From contig OX359280.1 of the NCBI GenBank assembly GCA_947179155.2, positions 10,405,501 to 10,469,500 of the forward strand: a stretch of 64,000 nucleotides of DNA, read 5' to 3'. Positions within the stretch are counted from its first letter, which is position 1; each line of letters begins with the position of its first letter. The notes under the pieces were generated by a model. It was not told the DNA's origin, did not search any database, and saw only the letters and a list, made by a program, of their open reading frames with translations. Position numbers and translations under genes: made by a program. This DNA comes from Hedera helix (lineage: Eukaryota; Streptophyta; Magnoliopsida; Apiales; Araliaceae). Shown one piece after another: positions 46,490-61,900 of this stretch.

Positions 46490-48547
46490 CCTTCCACTTC
46501 CTCCTTCAGCTTTCTTCTTAGGAAAATCTTTTATTTGATGCCCCACCCTTTACAATTTAAACATCATTTGCTCAATTTTAGGGTAGGACAATTGAGTTCA
46601 ATGTGCCCCTCCTGACTGCACCTATAACAAATGTTCTTCCCTTTTAAACATAATCCCAGGTGACCCTTTCCACAAGTGTCACACGCCTCCACTCTCTTCT
46701 TCTGCTCACCTTGCTTATTCCCATAGTTCTTGTTGTAGTTCCACTTTTGCTTGTTAGAGTTGCTTCCCCCACAACTTATTCTTTGTTAGCTCCATCACCT
46801 TTCTTTCCGCGCTTATCCTAGCTGTACTTTGTCAAGGCTTCGCTGCCTCCTTCTGCTAAAATAGCCTTCTCTAATACCCTAGTAAAAGTTTTGATCTGAA
46901 ACATTGAAACCCTACTAGAAATCCAAGGCTTCAACCCTTACTTGAAATGCTTCGCCTTTCTTTGTTCAGTGTCCACCTAATGTGGAACGGACCTTGCCAA
47001 TTCATTAAACTTAGCCGCATACTCACCCACCATTATATTCTCCTGTTTTAACTTTAGGAACTTCATTTTCAGCATATCTTATGTAATTAGAGGAAAGTAG
47101 GCCTTGAAAAACATTTCTTTGAATCTTTCCCAAGTTGCTACTCCCCCTCATAGTCTTCCCTTGTTAGCTCCCCACCAATAGTTAGCTTCTTCCTTTAACA
47201 TGAATGTAGCAAAGACGATTTTCAGTTCCTCTTCCACATATTAGATTAGTAGTTCCCTTAAACTCTGGGGGTTCTACCGCTTTAAAATCTTTAAAAGTGG
47301 CAATTCGACCGGCTGGAGGTTGAACAGCTGTCAGATTAGTATGCCAGTTCTGAAATGCTCCCATCAACATATCCACAAACTGCTACATGGGATTAACTGG
47401 CTCATCTGGAGCATTAATTGACTCCTCCGGTGGAGGTTAAACATTCTACCTTCATCTAGGCAGTATTTTCTGTTTAATAACAATTCATGTTATGATTATT
47501 ATTTTATCATTTACATATCACATTTTCATAGTAACTTAAACACATAGTCATTTTTCAAAACACATTAAATAACCGAGTTTATATTTATATGCATTTTGAC
47601 AAGTGTCGAGCACCTTACATCAGATACAGCATATTGTTATAAGCTTTTCTATTCCTTTAGACCACAAAAGTCAAGATTTATATTTTATAACCCTAGACAA
47701 CACAATAGGGCTTCCCTCCCTAAAATAAAATATGGTTACATAATACTATCTATCCCAGTTTATAATAAAAGACTAGAGATTTACATTTCATACACACATA
47801 GTTATATAGACAACTATACACATCAACAAACACCTTCTATAGATGTATTCCACGCTAAATTATATCTTTATACTCCTTAGTCATGATATTTATCATTTCC
47901 CATCGACTCAAAGTCCTACGGGTCTGTCCATGTTCAAAAAGGTAATAATATACCCTATCTTGTTCCCTCCCAAAAGCTGTGTGAAAGGCATAGTTCATAC
48001 CTTCCATTCTTACATTCATGTCATCAATCTTAGCCTTCTTAGCCCTCACTTTATTTTCTACCATATTTACTCTTCTTGCTGCTTTAACCCATCCCTTTTC
48101 AACTCTAACGGCTTCAACAGCCTCTTCTTTCAACTTAGCCTCCAAGACCTACTTTTCATTCTTCAGACTTTGAACTTTCAATTCTTCTTGATGAAGCTTA
48201 TCTCCCAACTCTATATTCCGTGTGGCCATCAATTGTATCACCATCTCATTCTGTTCAATCACTCATTGGCGTTCTACTGCCTAAGTCTCTAACTCTAGGA
48301 TTCTATCAACAAACTCATTGTTCTACTGTATCAGACCAGTTACCCATTCATTATCATTTCCTTGCTCGGGTGAAGCATTTTCAGGTAATGCCCCATTAGA
48401 GTCTCCTTCCAGCTCATCTGGATCTTCCTCATACCCACTGTCATCAACTAGTACAATTGTAGTAACTGGTACAGCAACTACTACATCCACTTGAATGTCA
48501 TGCCATTCTTCCTCTATTGCCCAACTAGATTCTCCAATCTCTATCAT
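46490..48547 (-). pseudogene. element B gag region with two zinc knuckles, broken
   Basis: Starts with an acidic stretch (48547-48323, MIEIGESSW...). A Lys/Glu-rich predicted coiled coil (48145-47855) and scattered capsid pieces (for example 47376-47182) follow. Two zinc knuckles come near 46683-46590: CDTCGKGHLGLC (C-X2-C-X3-H-X3-C) and CYRCSQEGHIELNC (C-X2-C-X4-H-X4-C). Many stops separate the pieces. Confidence 0.8.
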
Positions 48548-48743
48548 ATTATAAAATCACAAGAATGATTATTTAGTTCAATACAATTTTTTTCTTATCT
48601 CTATTACATATAACATATATTGTGAATTTTTTTATCTTTGTCGAATCTCCACGATTCGCTCCATAGAACTCTAAATGAGTTTTATTATCTTTCTTACGGT
48701 CATATTCCTAAGGTTTTTCCCACCTAAGGTTTATAACCTATCA

Positions 48744-48755
48744 GCTCTGATACAA
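48744..48755 (-). other. primer-binding site of element B
   Basis: On the - strand TTGTATCAGAGC lies three bases after the LTR end. It is the initiator-Met tRNA site TGGTATCAGAGC with one change. Confidence 0.8.
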
Positions 48756-48758
48756 ACC

Positions 48759-51700
48759 TGTGACACTTCCAAATTCGGGTTACTAGAACCTCAGGTTCAG
48801 TGCTCACGATACTTTTCTACCATTCATTTAAAGTCATTTATCTTTTAATATAATAACTTAATCTACAATATTAAATAATTATCCCAGGTTCATAAACCTT
48901 TATATATTACAGAACATTAACTACATTACATATTATAAAATTATAACATCTACAAAAGTCTATTAATTAGACCACGACTGCTTACTTGCTTTTCCTTTTT
49001 CTTTATCCGTTCTTAAACCTTCTGCCTGCTCAGGTTTTGCTGAAATATTATGTTTAAGCAAGAATGAGCATTAACTAGCTCAACAAGTATATAAACAAGT
49101 AGTGACATAATATCTCATAAATAATGGAAGAAACTTTTCCAATTAGCTTTAACAATTCAACACTATGGTGAAGAAACTTGAAACCATAACATAAAACTCT
49201 GTTAGAAATGAGTTGGATCATTATCGTTACCTGCTGTACGGTCACAAGATGAAGAACTTGTTTAGAACAATACCAATTATAAAGATTGATACTGCCTGAC
49301 ATTGTCATAAGACTACCTTTTCTTTTAGATGTGTACTCTAGGGGATCAACCTATCGTACCATATATTGTGCACAACATAACCATATAACGATGCAACCAT
49401 ACTATAGGATTTATATCCCTTTTTACTTTTTATCCCCTTTTATTAGGGTTGTTCTGTTACAGCATTTTCATAGATTTTGCAACACAACAATATAGATTTT
49501 AGAACATATAATAAATATTTGCAATCAACATGAATGACAACATATGTCTAGCCGGATAGAAATGACATCGACCTTTCTTAAACTAATAATGAATGAACTT
49601 CAAAAATAACTTACAAGAATACATATCATACATAACTATCAAATGAACTACAAAAGAGAGTTCGGAAAGAATACTTGCCTTCGTCCTTGCTTACTTTTAT
49701 TGTTACTACTTTACCATGTTTATACCCTACATAAGCACAATGTCGGTGGATATATTAGTTAGAAACACTTTATATGCTTTATCTTAACATTATAATCATC
49801 ATTTGCCTTTACATTTAACTTAACACACAACACGTTGCTCATGTATATATTAATACCTACCACATTGATCATTTTTATCAATTTAAGGTTTACCATACAT
49901 GACTCTATCATATAAGATCAAAACACTTCATTTTAGATCAAAATAAAAAAAAAAATCAAAAAACAGGACACTGCACCCCAGCGAGATCTTCTCAGTTCAC
50001 TACGCCCTGGCGCAGTCTTTACTTAAAAAAAATCTCACCCCTAACAAGATTGTCTCAGCCACACTGCGCCTTGGCACAGTGTTTAGTGCATAAACCCCCC
50101 GCCCCAGCGCAGTGCTTAAAAACCAGTTTTTCATAAAAAAAATCTCATACTATTTTTGGCCATACATTGCAAGACTTTATTCTAACACTTGATTTAGCAT
50201 ATACAACACATATATGACTTATCTAGGCTTTCAAAAATAATATTAGTTTTCAATTGATATTATTTTTCTGAAATTTACTTTTTTAGTTTCGACAAACATT
50301 TTTGAATGCCTAAAATGCACTTTTCTCGCCTTATACACGAAATGACCACCAAATCGATATGGACACGTGTATTTACATAAACCTTCGTCATTTGACTTTA
50401 TTTCACCATTAAATACTTAAAATGGCCAAAAATCACCCCTTGATAGGATTTTGCCAACTTAACATAATTTGACCTAAGAACCAACTTTGAGTTCATAACT
50501 TTCACTTTCTATATACTCTATAAAAAGTCCATTTTCTAACACTATAGCCTCATATAACACATATATGACTCTAATAGCACATGCTACCATTTATATTTGG
50601 TTTTCATGCACATGTAATATCTCATAAGGTTTTTAACCATACAAACCATGATTTTACATATATAAGTATCTCGCATACAAATAAACATGTAAATACTTAT
50701 CCAACCTTCATATACCACACTCTCACGTAGGGTTTCATCATGAACAAATCACATAACACATAATCTCACAAAACCAACACTTTTTTAACCATTAAAATGC
50801 CTATATACACATATATACACATATAACTCAAAAGTTTAAGCCAAGAAAACTGTTAAACTTTCTTTGAGCTCTTCTCCTCTTTGCTAGAAAGCTTCTCAAG
50901 GTTGGATGATCTACTTTTCTATTACTTTCAATCTCTAGAATACATTTCTATCACTTTCTCAAGCTCTCAAGACTCTCTCTTGCTTTCATTCTTCCAAGTT
51001 CTCTTAAAACACTTAGTTAGAATAAGATGGAATGAAGAGAACTTGAATAACCTAGTTAATATTCTAGTATAAATTTATACATACATAGCCCATATGTATA
51101 TTTCCTACAACTAACTAGCATCAAGTTAACTAATCATGCATGGTTAAGGGCATGCAAGATAATTCCCATAACAATTTTAAGGATAACATGGACATTATTC
51201 TCTAATTAGGACACCAAGGTTAGAATCTAACTTGTTGAGGGTACTATGGTCATTTCCCCATTTTTCTAGACAATTTACTTTTTAAATAAATCATTCTTTC
51301 TTCTGATTGGTCCATTTAAGTGTACATTGATTCATATTTACTAATTAATCCAACTAGCTTGTTTTTTCACGAATTGTGCTACTTTAACTTAATTACAATT
51401 AAGTTGCTTAATTAGTTAATTAGTTATAATCTAATTAACTCATCATTCTTAACTAGAAAATCATCCTAATTACATACAAAATCAATCTAACTACATAATT
51501 AACCAATTCAAATTCTCGTCATTTCAAATAATAGAAACGCTTATATTTTTTCATAAAAACGCTTCCTCGAGAAGTGAACCCTTGAAAAATATAATAAAAA
51601 CGCTCAAATTATAGATATTGAGTTCGTGTCCATTTTTCCACTAAAATAACTTTATTCTAAAATCAAATCATGCATAACTTACTTGTACTAAAACATCTGT

Positions 51701-51773
51701 CACATTTCAAAAATCTAACTTCATTATTTATTTATAATTTTTACAATATTTAACGAAACTACGGATCATTACA
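48759..51773 (-). repeat. 5' LTR of element B (3015 bp)
   Basis: On the - strand it starts TGTAATGATC at 51773 and ends GGAAGTGTCACA at 48759. It aligns with 40978-42941. It holds decayed copies of the CTGCGCC palindromes at about 49966-50110. Confidence 0.88.
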
Positions 51774-52557
51774 TTTTCAGTCCAAAAAAAGTTGGATCAT
51801 TTTGGCCCGTCCCGGATTTAGTGCAGCCCGACCTGTTTATCAGCTCTAATTCTTTGTTTATAAAAGTTATTGAGCGTTATAAATACTGCACAGAATTATA
51901 CACATATGCTTATATAAGAAGCATTCAATCAAAAAATAAATAAATTGGAAAGGTATTAGAGTTTGGTTATTTTTGTATATGTGAGAAAGAGAGTAATCTT
52001 AAGACCAATACTAGAGTCATAGAGAGGCCAACCAGAAGTTAGGTTTTTAGCGTACTTGTGAGGTAAAGAAGATGCTTTTGTTTTAAAACTAGTTTAGAAA
52101 AAATAACAGAACTATAGGTTGAAGGTGTAACTAAGTTTGTGGAAGGAACGGGGAGTTGTAGTAAAAAATAATTAGTTGTGTAAAAGTTTGAAAGTTAAGT
52201 TAAAAACTTTGTAAAGGTTTCTCCGTGTGTAGAAATAGTTTATTATTAGTAATAGGATCCCAAATCTTAGAGAGTAACTTAGAATTAGATGTAACAACAT
52301 ACTATGGATGTATGTTGCGAACCAACTAATTCATTGTGCATTTGTGTGATTGTTTTTATATCTACTTATCTTGCAAATCACCTAGTTATTAATTTTATCT
52401 AATATTTTAAAAAGTTAAGAAATTTTTTAAAATGTAATAATCTATTTAATCCCCCTCCTAGATTGTTCTTACCTCTTTAAACAATAATAGCAAAATATTT
52501 ACTCATTAAAAACACTTTTAGAATCTGTTTGAAGGAGCTTTTTAATGGACTAAATAT
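51774..52557. other. unassigned AT-rich sequence between element B and the copia LTR
   Basis: No coding sequence. The stretch around 51960-52480 has the flavour of a decayed LTR (for example AATCCCCCTCCTAGATTGTT near 52448), but I cannot bound it. Confidence 0.35.
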
Positions 52558-54472
<1,915 letters not shown>

Positions 54473-54479
54473 TTCAATC

Positions 54480-56036
54480 TCATATTTGCATTAAAGCCAA
54501 TCGCCCTTGGTATCTCATACTATCTTCTTAAGTGGCGATCGATCTGCTGCCAAGATAACGATTTAGTAAATGGATCTCTAATGTTGTTCTAAGAGTTAAA
54601 CTTCTCTATGGTGACTTATCCTCTTTCAATAATTACTTTAATCAATTGAAAGTGCCGCAATATATGTTTGGATTTCAGATGAGACCTAGGTTCTTTGGCT
54701 TGTGCAATAGCTAGGAACCATTTCAAGTTCTATACTTGTTCATCCAAATAACCTCATTTGCATCTTCATTTACAGCTATATAATATGTTTAATCACTGAA
54801 CTAGTAACTACTTGCTGCTTGGAACTCTTCTGACTCTCATAAACTAAAACAGATTTGCTGACATCTTGGTTAGTTTGAAAAACTTGAGGCTATAAAGACC
54901 TCTAGTTTCAAATCATACCTACCATATAATCACATCCTTAGTTCTTCTTAAGTACTTTAGGATGTTCTTCATTGACTTTCAATGATCTTTTCGATAATTG
55001 ATTGATATCTTCTTGTTACACCTACTGTATACACAAAATCAAGCATAGAACATGTCATCCTATGATAGAGCCTATCGTCGAAGCGTAAGTGATCTTTGTC
55101 ATGTGATCTCTCTTTACTGATGTCTTTGGGGACAGATTCTTGGAGAGATGCACTCCATGGCTCATCGACATGAGACCTCTATTGGAGTTCACTATACTAA
55201 ACATCTTTAGCATTAAATCAATGTACGTTCCTTTAAGTCAAACCTATCATTCTTTTTGATCTATCTCTACAGATATATATCCCTATCCCTAAAAGTAGGA
55301 TGTTTCACCCAAATCTTTCATTTGATATGTTTAGACAACAATTTCATTAACTGATTTTAACATTGATATATCATTTTCTATCAGTAGTATATCAATATAT
55401 AGTACTAGGAATATCACAATTCTCCCACTGACCTTCTTGTACACATATGGTTCATCTTTGTTTTTGATAAAATCAAACTATTTGATTATCTCATTAAAAC
55501 GAATGCTCCATCTCTAAGAAGCTTGCTTCAATCCATAAATGGATCGTTGTAGCTTACATACGTGATTTGCTCTACCACTAGAGATAAATCCATCTGGCTG
55601 TATCATATATATATCATCTTCAAATTTCCAGTTGAGGAAGGACGTCTTTACGCACATTTGTCGTATTTGTAATCACAGTAAGTTGCAATCTCAAGAAAAA
55701 TTCGAATGCACTTAAGCAATGCTATTGGTGAAAAGGTTTCTTTACAGACAACTCCTTGCCTTTGTTTAAAACTTTTAAAACCAATCCGGCCTTAACCTTG
55801 CCAAATGCTTCAGTTTACATGGAGTCCATTTCAGATTTTATGGCCATTTGCCATTTCTCTAAGTATCTAAAACTCAAAGCCTCGTTGTATGTTACTGGAT
55901 CATCATCATCTATGATGTGTACCTCATCATCTTCTTCTATGATGAATCTATACCTCACAAGTATCTTTGGTATAGTTCCAGATTTACGATTAGGCTGTAG
56001 TACAATAGGTTCTTTTACTAGGACATATTCCTTCAC
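54480..56036 (-). pseudogene. copia reverse transcriptase and RNase H, heavily broken
   Basis: The open piece at 56036-55815 ends EALSFRYLEKWQMAIKSEMDSM, the usual entry to copia reverse transcriptase. Further left, on the - strand near 55410-55300, ILVLYIDILLIENDISML corresponds to the catalytic YVDDILL region with one catalytic Asp lost. MKDLGE follows. No long frame remains. Confidence 0.75.
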
Positions 56037-56542
56037 TTGACCTGTAATGTTTTGTGATTCTTGAATTTCTTCAAGAGTTACTTTACTCCCATAAACACAT
56101 TTTGATCAGTTGGATGATAAAAGTACTATCCTAAACTTTATTTAGGATATCTCACAAATACACACTTGTTAGATCTTATCCTAAACTTATCATTCTCAAA
56201 CCTTTTTGACAAAAACTTGGACAATCCCTAATCTTAACATACTTAAGACTAGGTTTCCTCCTATTCCATATCTCATATGGAATCTTAGGAATAGAATTCG
56301 AAGGTACCTTATTAAGTAGGTATGAAACCGTTTCTAGGGCATAACCACATAAGGTAACTCATCATACAACACACCATGTCTAATAAGTTACAATTTCTCC
56401 TTTTAATGCACCATACAACTGTGGTGTACCAGGAGGTATCGATTATGAGAAAATACCATTTTCTTTAAGATGATCTAAAAAACTCATTGCTCAAGCATTC
56501 CGCTCTTTGATCCGATCAAAGTATCTTAATACTCTTTTCAGT

Positions 56543-56880
56543 TTATTTCTCCACTTCACTTTTGAATTCTCTGAATTTGTCAAACGATTCAGATTTGTAT
56601 TTTATCAAACACACGTATCTAAATCTAGAATGATCATCAGTGAATTTAATGAAGTATTGATACCCTCCTCTAACATGCGTTGTCATAGGTCCATATACAT
56701 TTATGTGTACCAACTCTGACAACCCTGCAACTCTTTTTCCATGTCCACTAAATGGAGATTTTGTCATTTTACCATGAAATAAGATTCATAAGTTGAATTT
56801 TATTCAAAATCAAATGGCTCTAAAAGCCATCTTTATCCAGCTTGCTTAGTCTTGTTTCATTAAAATAATCAAGTCTACAG
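56543..56880 (-). pseudogene. copia integrase fragment, catalytic residue lost
   Basis: The open piece 56767-56543 has GLSELVHINVYGPM, GGYQYFIKFTDDHSRF and KYKSESFDKFREFK, a copia integrase core. The first catalytic Asp (normally H-T/I-D-V) is Asn. Pieces of the GAG-pre-integrase domain (NETRLSKLDKDGF) extend to about 56880 in other frames. Confidence 0.82.
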
Positions 56881-57135
56881 TGTCATATTCAGGTATTATT
56901 TTCATCATCTCTTTATGACTTTATTAGTTTGTTCAATTGGAAAAAATATTTTCATGCAAGTCAAGTATTTAAAGTCCATTAATTAATCAACACAGTAACA
57001 TCTTACGAACTTAATAGACTTGCCCATAGGTAATGCTAAACAATAAGTTTTCACAACTAATGTAGCAATCTATGCTTCATTTCTCATGCCCAGGATTACT
57101 TAATATGGTTCAGTTTTCTACTTCTGCTTAGTTCC

Positions 57136-57138
<3 letters not shown>

Positions 57139-57200
<62 letters not shown>
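57139..57200. repeat. (AT)n microsatellite
   Basis: About 62 bp of alternating AT at the border between the copia remnant and chromovirus LTR sequence. Confidence 0.97.
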
Positions 57201-57203
<3 letters not shown>

Positions 57204-57745
57204 ACACCCAGGATTTTAGAATAATTCCAAATAAAGATTATGATAAAATTAAGTAAAGGTTAGCAATTAAAACCTAGTGTTGAATGATAGAAGGTATTAA
57301 GAAATGAATTATGAAATGTGAAGAAGATTTATATGAATTAAGAAAAGAAGGACGAATGTATAGAGTATAAATGATGTGCGATAGATGGTATGAAATAAGC
57401 TAATAGAGTAAGGAGATGAATGATTAAAAGGAAGGAAATTTTTCAGAAAGTAAGAAACTATCTTGATAAGTATATCAAGAAACGAGTTAAGGTTTTATTA
57501 AGAAATTTTTAGAGAAATATAAAATGTAATACTATAAAGAAATTGTAAATTAAATATTCTGACAGTAATGACCATTATGAGGTTATCCATGTAAGTTATG
57601 GATATTAAAGAGGTAAAATATAATTATTATAGATTAAATTGTTATTCATCGAGAAGAAGGTATAACAAGGTGCTATAAATAATATACGTATGATTATTAC
57701 GGTAATTAAGATTCCGAGGACGGAATCCTGTTAAGGGGGGAAGAA
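57200..57745 (+). mobile_element. chromovirus LTR-head fragment and 3' internal end with polypurine tract
   Basis: Starts TGTGACACCCAGGATTTTAG, like the beginning of a chromovirus LTR. It then runs through AT-rich noncoding DNA to GATTCCGAGGACGGAATCC and the polypurine tract AAGGGGGGAAGAA (57733-57745). The last 35 bp match the pol end of element B. No chromodomain or integrase coding is seen, so the internal region was largely deleted. Confidence 0.6.
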
Positions 57746-60700
57746 TGTGAGGATCCGAATTTTCAGAATTATTTAATAAAATTAAATAAGAATTTAATTG
57801 ATACAATTTTCAAGGTTGTGTAAAGAAATAGTTATTTTATGTGAATAAAAATATGTTATGAGATTTAATTAGTAAATTAAATCTGTACAGAGATTATAAT
57901 AAAGTATGTTGAATTAAAATAATTGAAAAGTAAATAAATTGTTTAAAAATAATTTATGAGAAATAAAAGAATTTTAGGTAATTGTACAATAAATTGTACA
58001 ATTAAATTATTATAGAAATGCAGGAATTATGATTTTAAATAAGGTTATGTGTTAATGTGAAAGGCATGAATTAAATATGTATATATTTATATATATACAT
58101 TTTTATGTATATGTGTGTATATGTTTAAGTAATAAATATAAATTTCATTAATTATGGAAATTAAGGGATTAATAATTAAATTAATCCAAGAATTTATGAA
58201 AAGCTAATGAGGAAGTTAGTAAAATTGTAATTATTGATTTGAGAGTTTATCAAGAATTTTGGAAGAAGTTTAGAAATTAATTGAGAAGGAAAGGTAATTA
58301 TGTAAATTATATAATAATCAATTATATAATTTATATAAGGAAATTTGTAATATCCCAGATATTTTCAAGATTTTAAATAATATCTTAATTGATTTTATTA
58401 AAGGTTAAGGTTTAAAACCTAGAATTTGAGAAGTAAGATGTGTAGAAAATGGGTGAACATTTTTTTTTAACATAATTTATTTGTTAGAAATTAAATGTGG
58501 GAATATTTAATGATGCATGTAGAGAATTTATTAAGGAAATAAATTCAATTGAGAAGTGAAGGTAATTATATTAATACGTATATACCTACAGTGTGGTGGT
58601 TAGCCAAAGAAGAGGATGAGTAAGTTAATACTCAATTAAGCTAATAAATTAATTAGTTTAAATATGAAGTAAGAAGGAAAGTCATGTAATATAATTAATT
58701 GAGTTAATTATAGGAGTCATGAATTAAAGTTGTAATTAATAAGTAGAGACGTTAGAATATTGTCTAGAATGACAATATTAAGAAGTTAATTAATTAAGTA
58801 ATTAACTTAATTAATAAGTTGTTATATGTGTTAGCCCAATATGAGAATATTGCATGAAGGTGGGTAATTAAATATTAAGCCCAAACGTTATGTTAATTAA
58901 TAGTCCAAGAATTAATTAATATAAGACCAATTAAATAATTTTGGCAAGTATTGTATATAATGGTGTGGTAATCCAATTAAATTAATTACCTAGCCCAAGT
59001 TATGAAAGAGATGTGAGTTGTGTTAGATAGCCCAAATAATTAAATAAGGGAGCCCAATGCAAAATAAACTAGTAGCCCAAATATTGAGTCCAAATTTAAA
59101 AGTCAAATATTGGTCAATATGTTGGGAGAATAAATTCAAGTATTGTTAAGTGTAGAGAACTAATTAATGTAGGGTTAATTGAACAACCCTAGTTGGTAGA
59201 TAAGAGAGAGCATTAACCAAACATTGGTTAATTGCTAGGTGAATGAATTAACTATGGATGAGTTAATTGAGTAACCCTAGGTAGTAAATAAATTAAAGAT
59301 TTAACTATGCATGGGTTAGTTGTAGGAAGAATATTATAGATACAATTATGTATGTATATAATTCACCAAGATAGAATTGGTAGGTAACCATGGGTTGCAT
59401 GTTGTAGAGAATTAACCATACATTGGTTAATTGTTAGTAGAAATTGCAAGTATTATATATAGATATGTATATATAATAAAAATAAAGGAAAAAAGGTGGA
59501 GTGTTGACCAAACATGGGGTCCCACTTGGAGATTGAGTAAAAATGTATGTTGCTTGTATTCAATTTAAATTGGTCAATTCAAGCTATGATGTAATTTAAA
59601 TAAAAGGTTATTGGTGAATATATAGAGATATATATGTTGTAAGTATATGAATTGGTAGAGAGTTAACCAATGTTGGTTAAATGAATTAACCAAGGGGTGG
59701 TTCACCAACCCTAGTCAATGAAGATGGTAAATTCTTATGAATTTATGTTGTAGAGGACTAACCATTGTTGGGTTATTTGTTAACCCTAAGTGGTAATAAA
59801 AATAAAACATTAATCAATGCTAGAGTTAAGTGTTAATAATTATATAAATATATTGAATATATATGTATAATTGATTGTAGAGAATTAACCCTACTTGGGT
59901 TATTTGGTGGAAGATGTGTGTAATGTTTAATTGATGAGTTTAGACCATGGTTGGGTGAGTGAACCAACCTAGGTCATTTTAATGTAGAGAAGTAACCACA
60001 TTGTGGTTAGTTGTTATGAGATATATAAATAAGATGAGCCCTAACTAAGGTTGAGTTTTAAGTGACCAAGGTTAAGTGTAGTACTTTAACCATAGGTCTT
60101 ATGAGAGTTAACCACATGTGGGTTAAGTGTTGGGTGAATTGTTCACCAACTACCCAACCACCCTAGTCAATCAAACTTGTCATTCATGGTGGTCAATCAC
60201 TTGGTCAATCACCAAGTCCATCAAGTAGTCATTCACTAAAATAGTAAGCATGGATTAACCCTTTAATTCACCTATGTTAGTTGATTAGTAAATGATAAGT
60301 GAGGTTAGTTGAGTCCTATAAATAGAACTCATTACTAAGACTTGGAAAAGTTTGGTCATTTGTTCATTTCACCAAGTTATAGAGAGAGGTTCTAGAGAGA
60401 AGGGAGAGCACATTTGAGAGATACATCTATGTTCTCCAAAGTGCTAGTGAATATTGGTAAGAAGAAGGTTAAGTCATCAAGAATGATAGCTATTTTGGGT
60501 AGATCAAGAAGATCAAGAAGAAGAACATTCAAATCCAAGAGGTTGAAAAGTGTTCTAACTCTTCCTTAGTGCATTTTTATAATCTATATAAGTTTTAAAC
60601 GGTTAAAATATAGTTTTAACGGATCAAAAGTTATTTTGATGATCTAGAAGTCTAAATCTATGATATATAGGTAGATTCATGGTTTGATAGGTTTAAATCA

Positions 60701-61144
60701 TGTATTGGTATGAGTGGTATGCAAATAAATGTAAGAAAATTCCATATTGTGATTACCGGTAAAACCCTAAGTGGTTCGATCTTTAAATTTCGTGTCAAAC
60801 ATTTTCAAAAATATGATTGAACCATGAAATGTTGTAAATGAAGAAGTTAGGAAGACAACAACACTAAGTTGGTGTCATTTGGATATGTAGAGTTTATTTT
60901 ATTCAAGTTTGAACCATTAAAACCAAGAATTTGTGATTTTAGTTTTCACTTTGTCCTTGTGAGCAGTTTTTAGTCCACTTACGTTTGGAATTTGGATTTG
61001 TAATCTAAAGGGAAATTGTAGAGGGGGAAATTCTGATGAGAATGGACTCAAGAATCACCTCAAAATATTTTAAAATGAAGAAGTTATGGCTGTCGGAGCG
61101 TTGGAGGGTCGAGCAGTCAAAAAGTTGATTTTCGGACCAACTGG

Positions 61145-61183
61145 CCGAGCGCACCTGCGCTCGGTGTGGGCGCAGCTGCGCCC
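61145..61183. repeat. two GC-rich palindromes in LTR C
   Basis: CCGAGCGCA / TGCGCTCGG arms with a 2-bp centre (61145-61164) and the perfect 16-bp palindrome GGGCGCAGCTGCGCCC (61168-61183), in otherwise AT-rich sequence. Confidence 0.95.
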
Positions 61184-61213
61184 TAACAATCTGCCAAAGC
61201 AGATTTCTATGCT

Positions 61214-61266
61214 CCGGGTCGGGTCGGGTCGGTCCGGGTCGGGTCGGGTCGGGCCGGTCCGGGTCG
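61214..61266 (+). repeat. (CGGGT)n / GGTCC array
   Basis: About 53 bp built from GGGTC units with GGTCC interruptions. Eight or more G-triplets on the + strand give G-quadruplex potential. Confidence 0.95.
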
Positions 61267-61434
61267 AGTTTTCTTTGAAAAATTAAGTTGAAATAAGTGT
61301 AAAATGAATGTGTTTGGTTATTAAACCAATATATATGAAATCCATTAATGATTAATTGGTAACTAAATGTTTAAAATAAAGACTAAAGTTAACACAATTA
61401 AGAAGTTAACTATTGGTATTATTTGATGTGTATT

Positions 61435-61900
61435 TAAAATATTATTAAATGATCAATAATATTAGTATATGATTAAAAAGTTATTGAATGATGAATAACA
61501 TTTGTAAATGATTAAAATATCATTACATGGTTAATAATATTAATAAGAGGTTAAAATATTATTAAATGATTAATAATATTAATACGTGATTAAAATATTA
61601 TTAAATGATTAATAATATTAATAAGTGATTAAAATATTATTAAATGATTAATAATATTAATGAGAGATTAAAATATTATTAAATGGTTAATAATATTAAT
61701 GAGTGATTAAAATATTATTAAATGGTTAATAATATTAAGGAGTGATTAAAATATTATTAAATGGTTAATAATATTAACGAGTGATTAAAATATTATTAAA
61801 TGGTTAATAATATTAATAAGTGATTAAAATATTATTAAATGGTTAATAATATTAATAAGGAATTAAAATATTATTAAATAATTAATAATATTAATAATTT
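61435..61900. repeat. tandem array in LTR C, about 39-bp unit, 12 copies
   Basis: Copies of a unit with AAAATATTATTAAATGGTTA then ATAATATTAATAAGTGATT. The first copies are diverged and the middle ones nearly identical, which suggests recent expansion. The unit itself is rich in the self-complementary AATATTATT. Confidence 0.95.

Larger units (their letters stand above)
40978..51773 (-). mobile_element. chromodomain Ty3/gypsy element B (Tekay/Del-like)
   Basis: The element reads right to left. A full 5' LTR (48759-51773) and primer site (48744-48755) are followed by gag with zinc knuckles, protease, reverse transcriptase, RNase H, integrase/chromodomain, polypurine tract (42942-42955) and a 3' LTR truncated at its far end (to about 40978). 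The two LTRs are clearly alignable (for example both hold TTGATCATTTTTATCAATTT). Coding parts contain many stops; it is an old copy. Confidence 0.88.

Noticed and set aside
47596..48292. + strand open frames of 94 and 149 codons
   Set aside because: They are antisense to the gag coiled-coil region of element B and have no domain.
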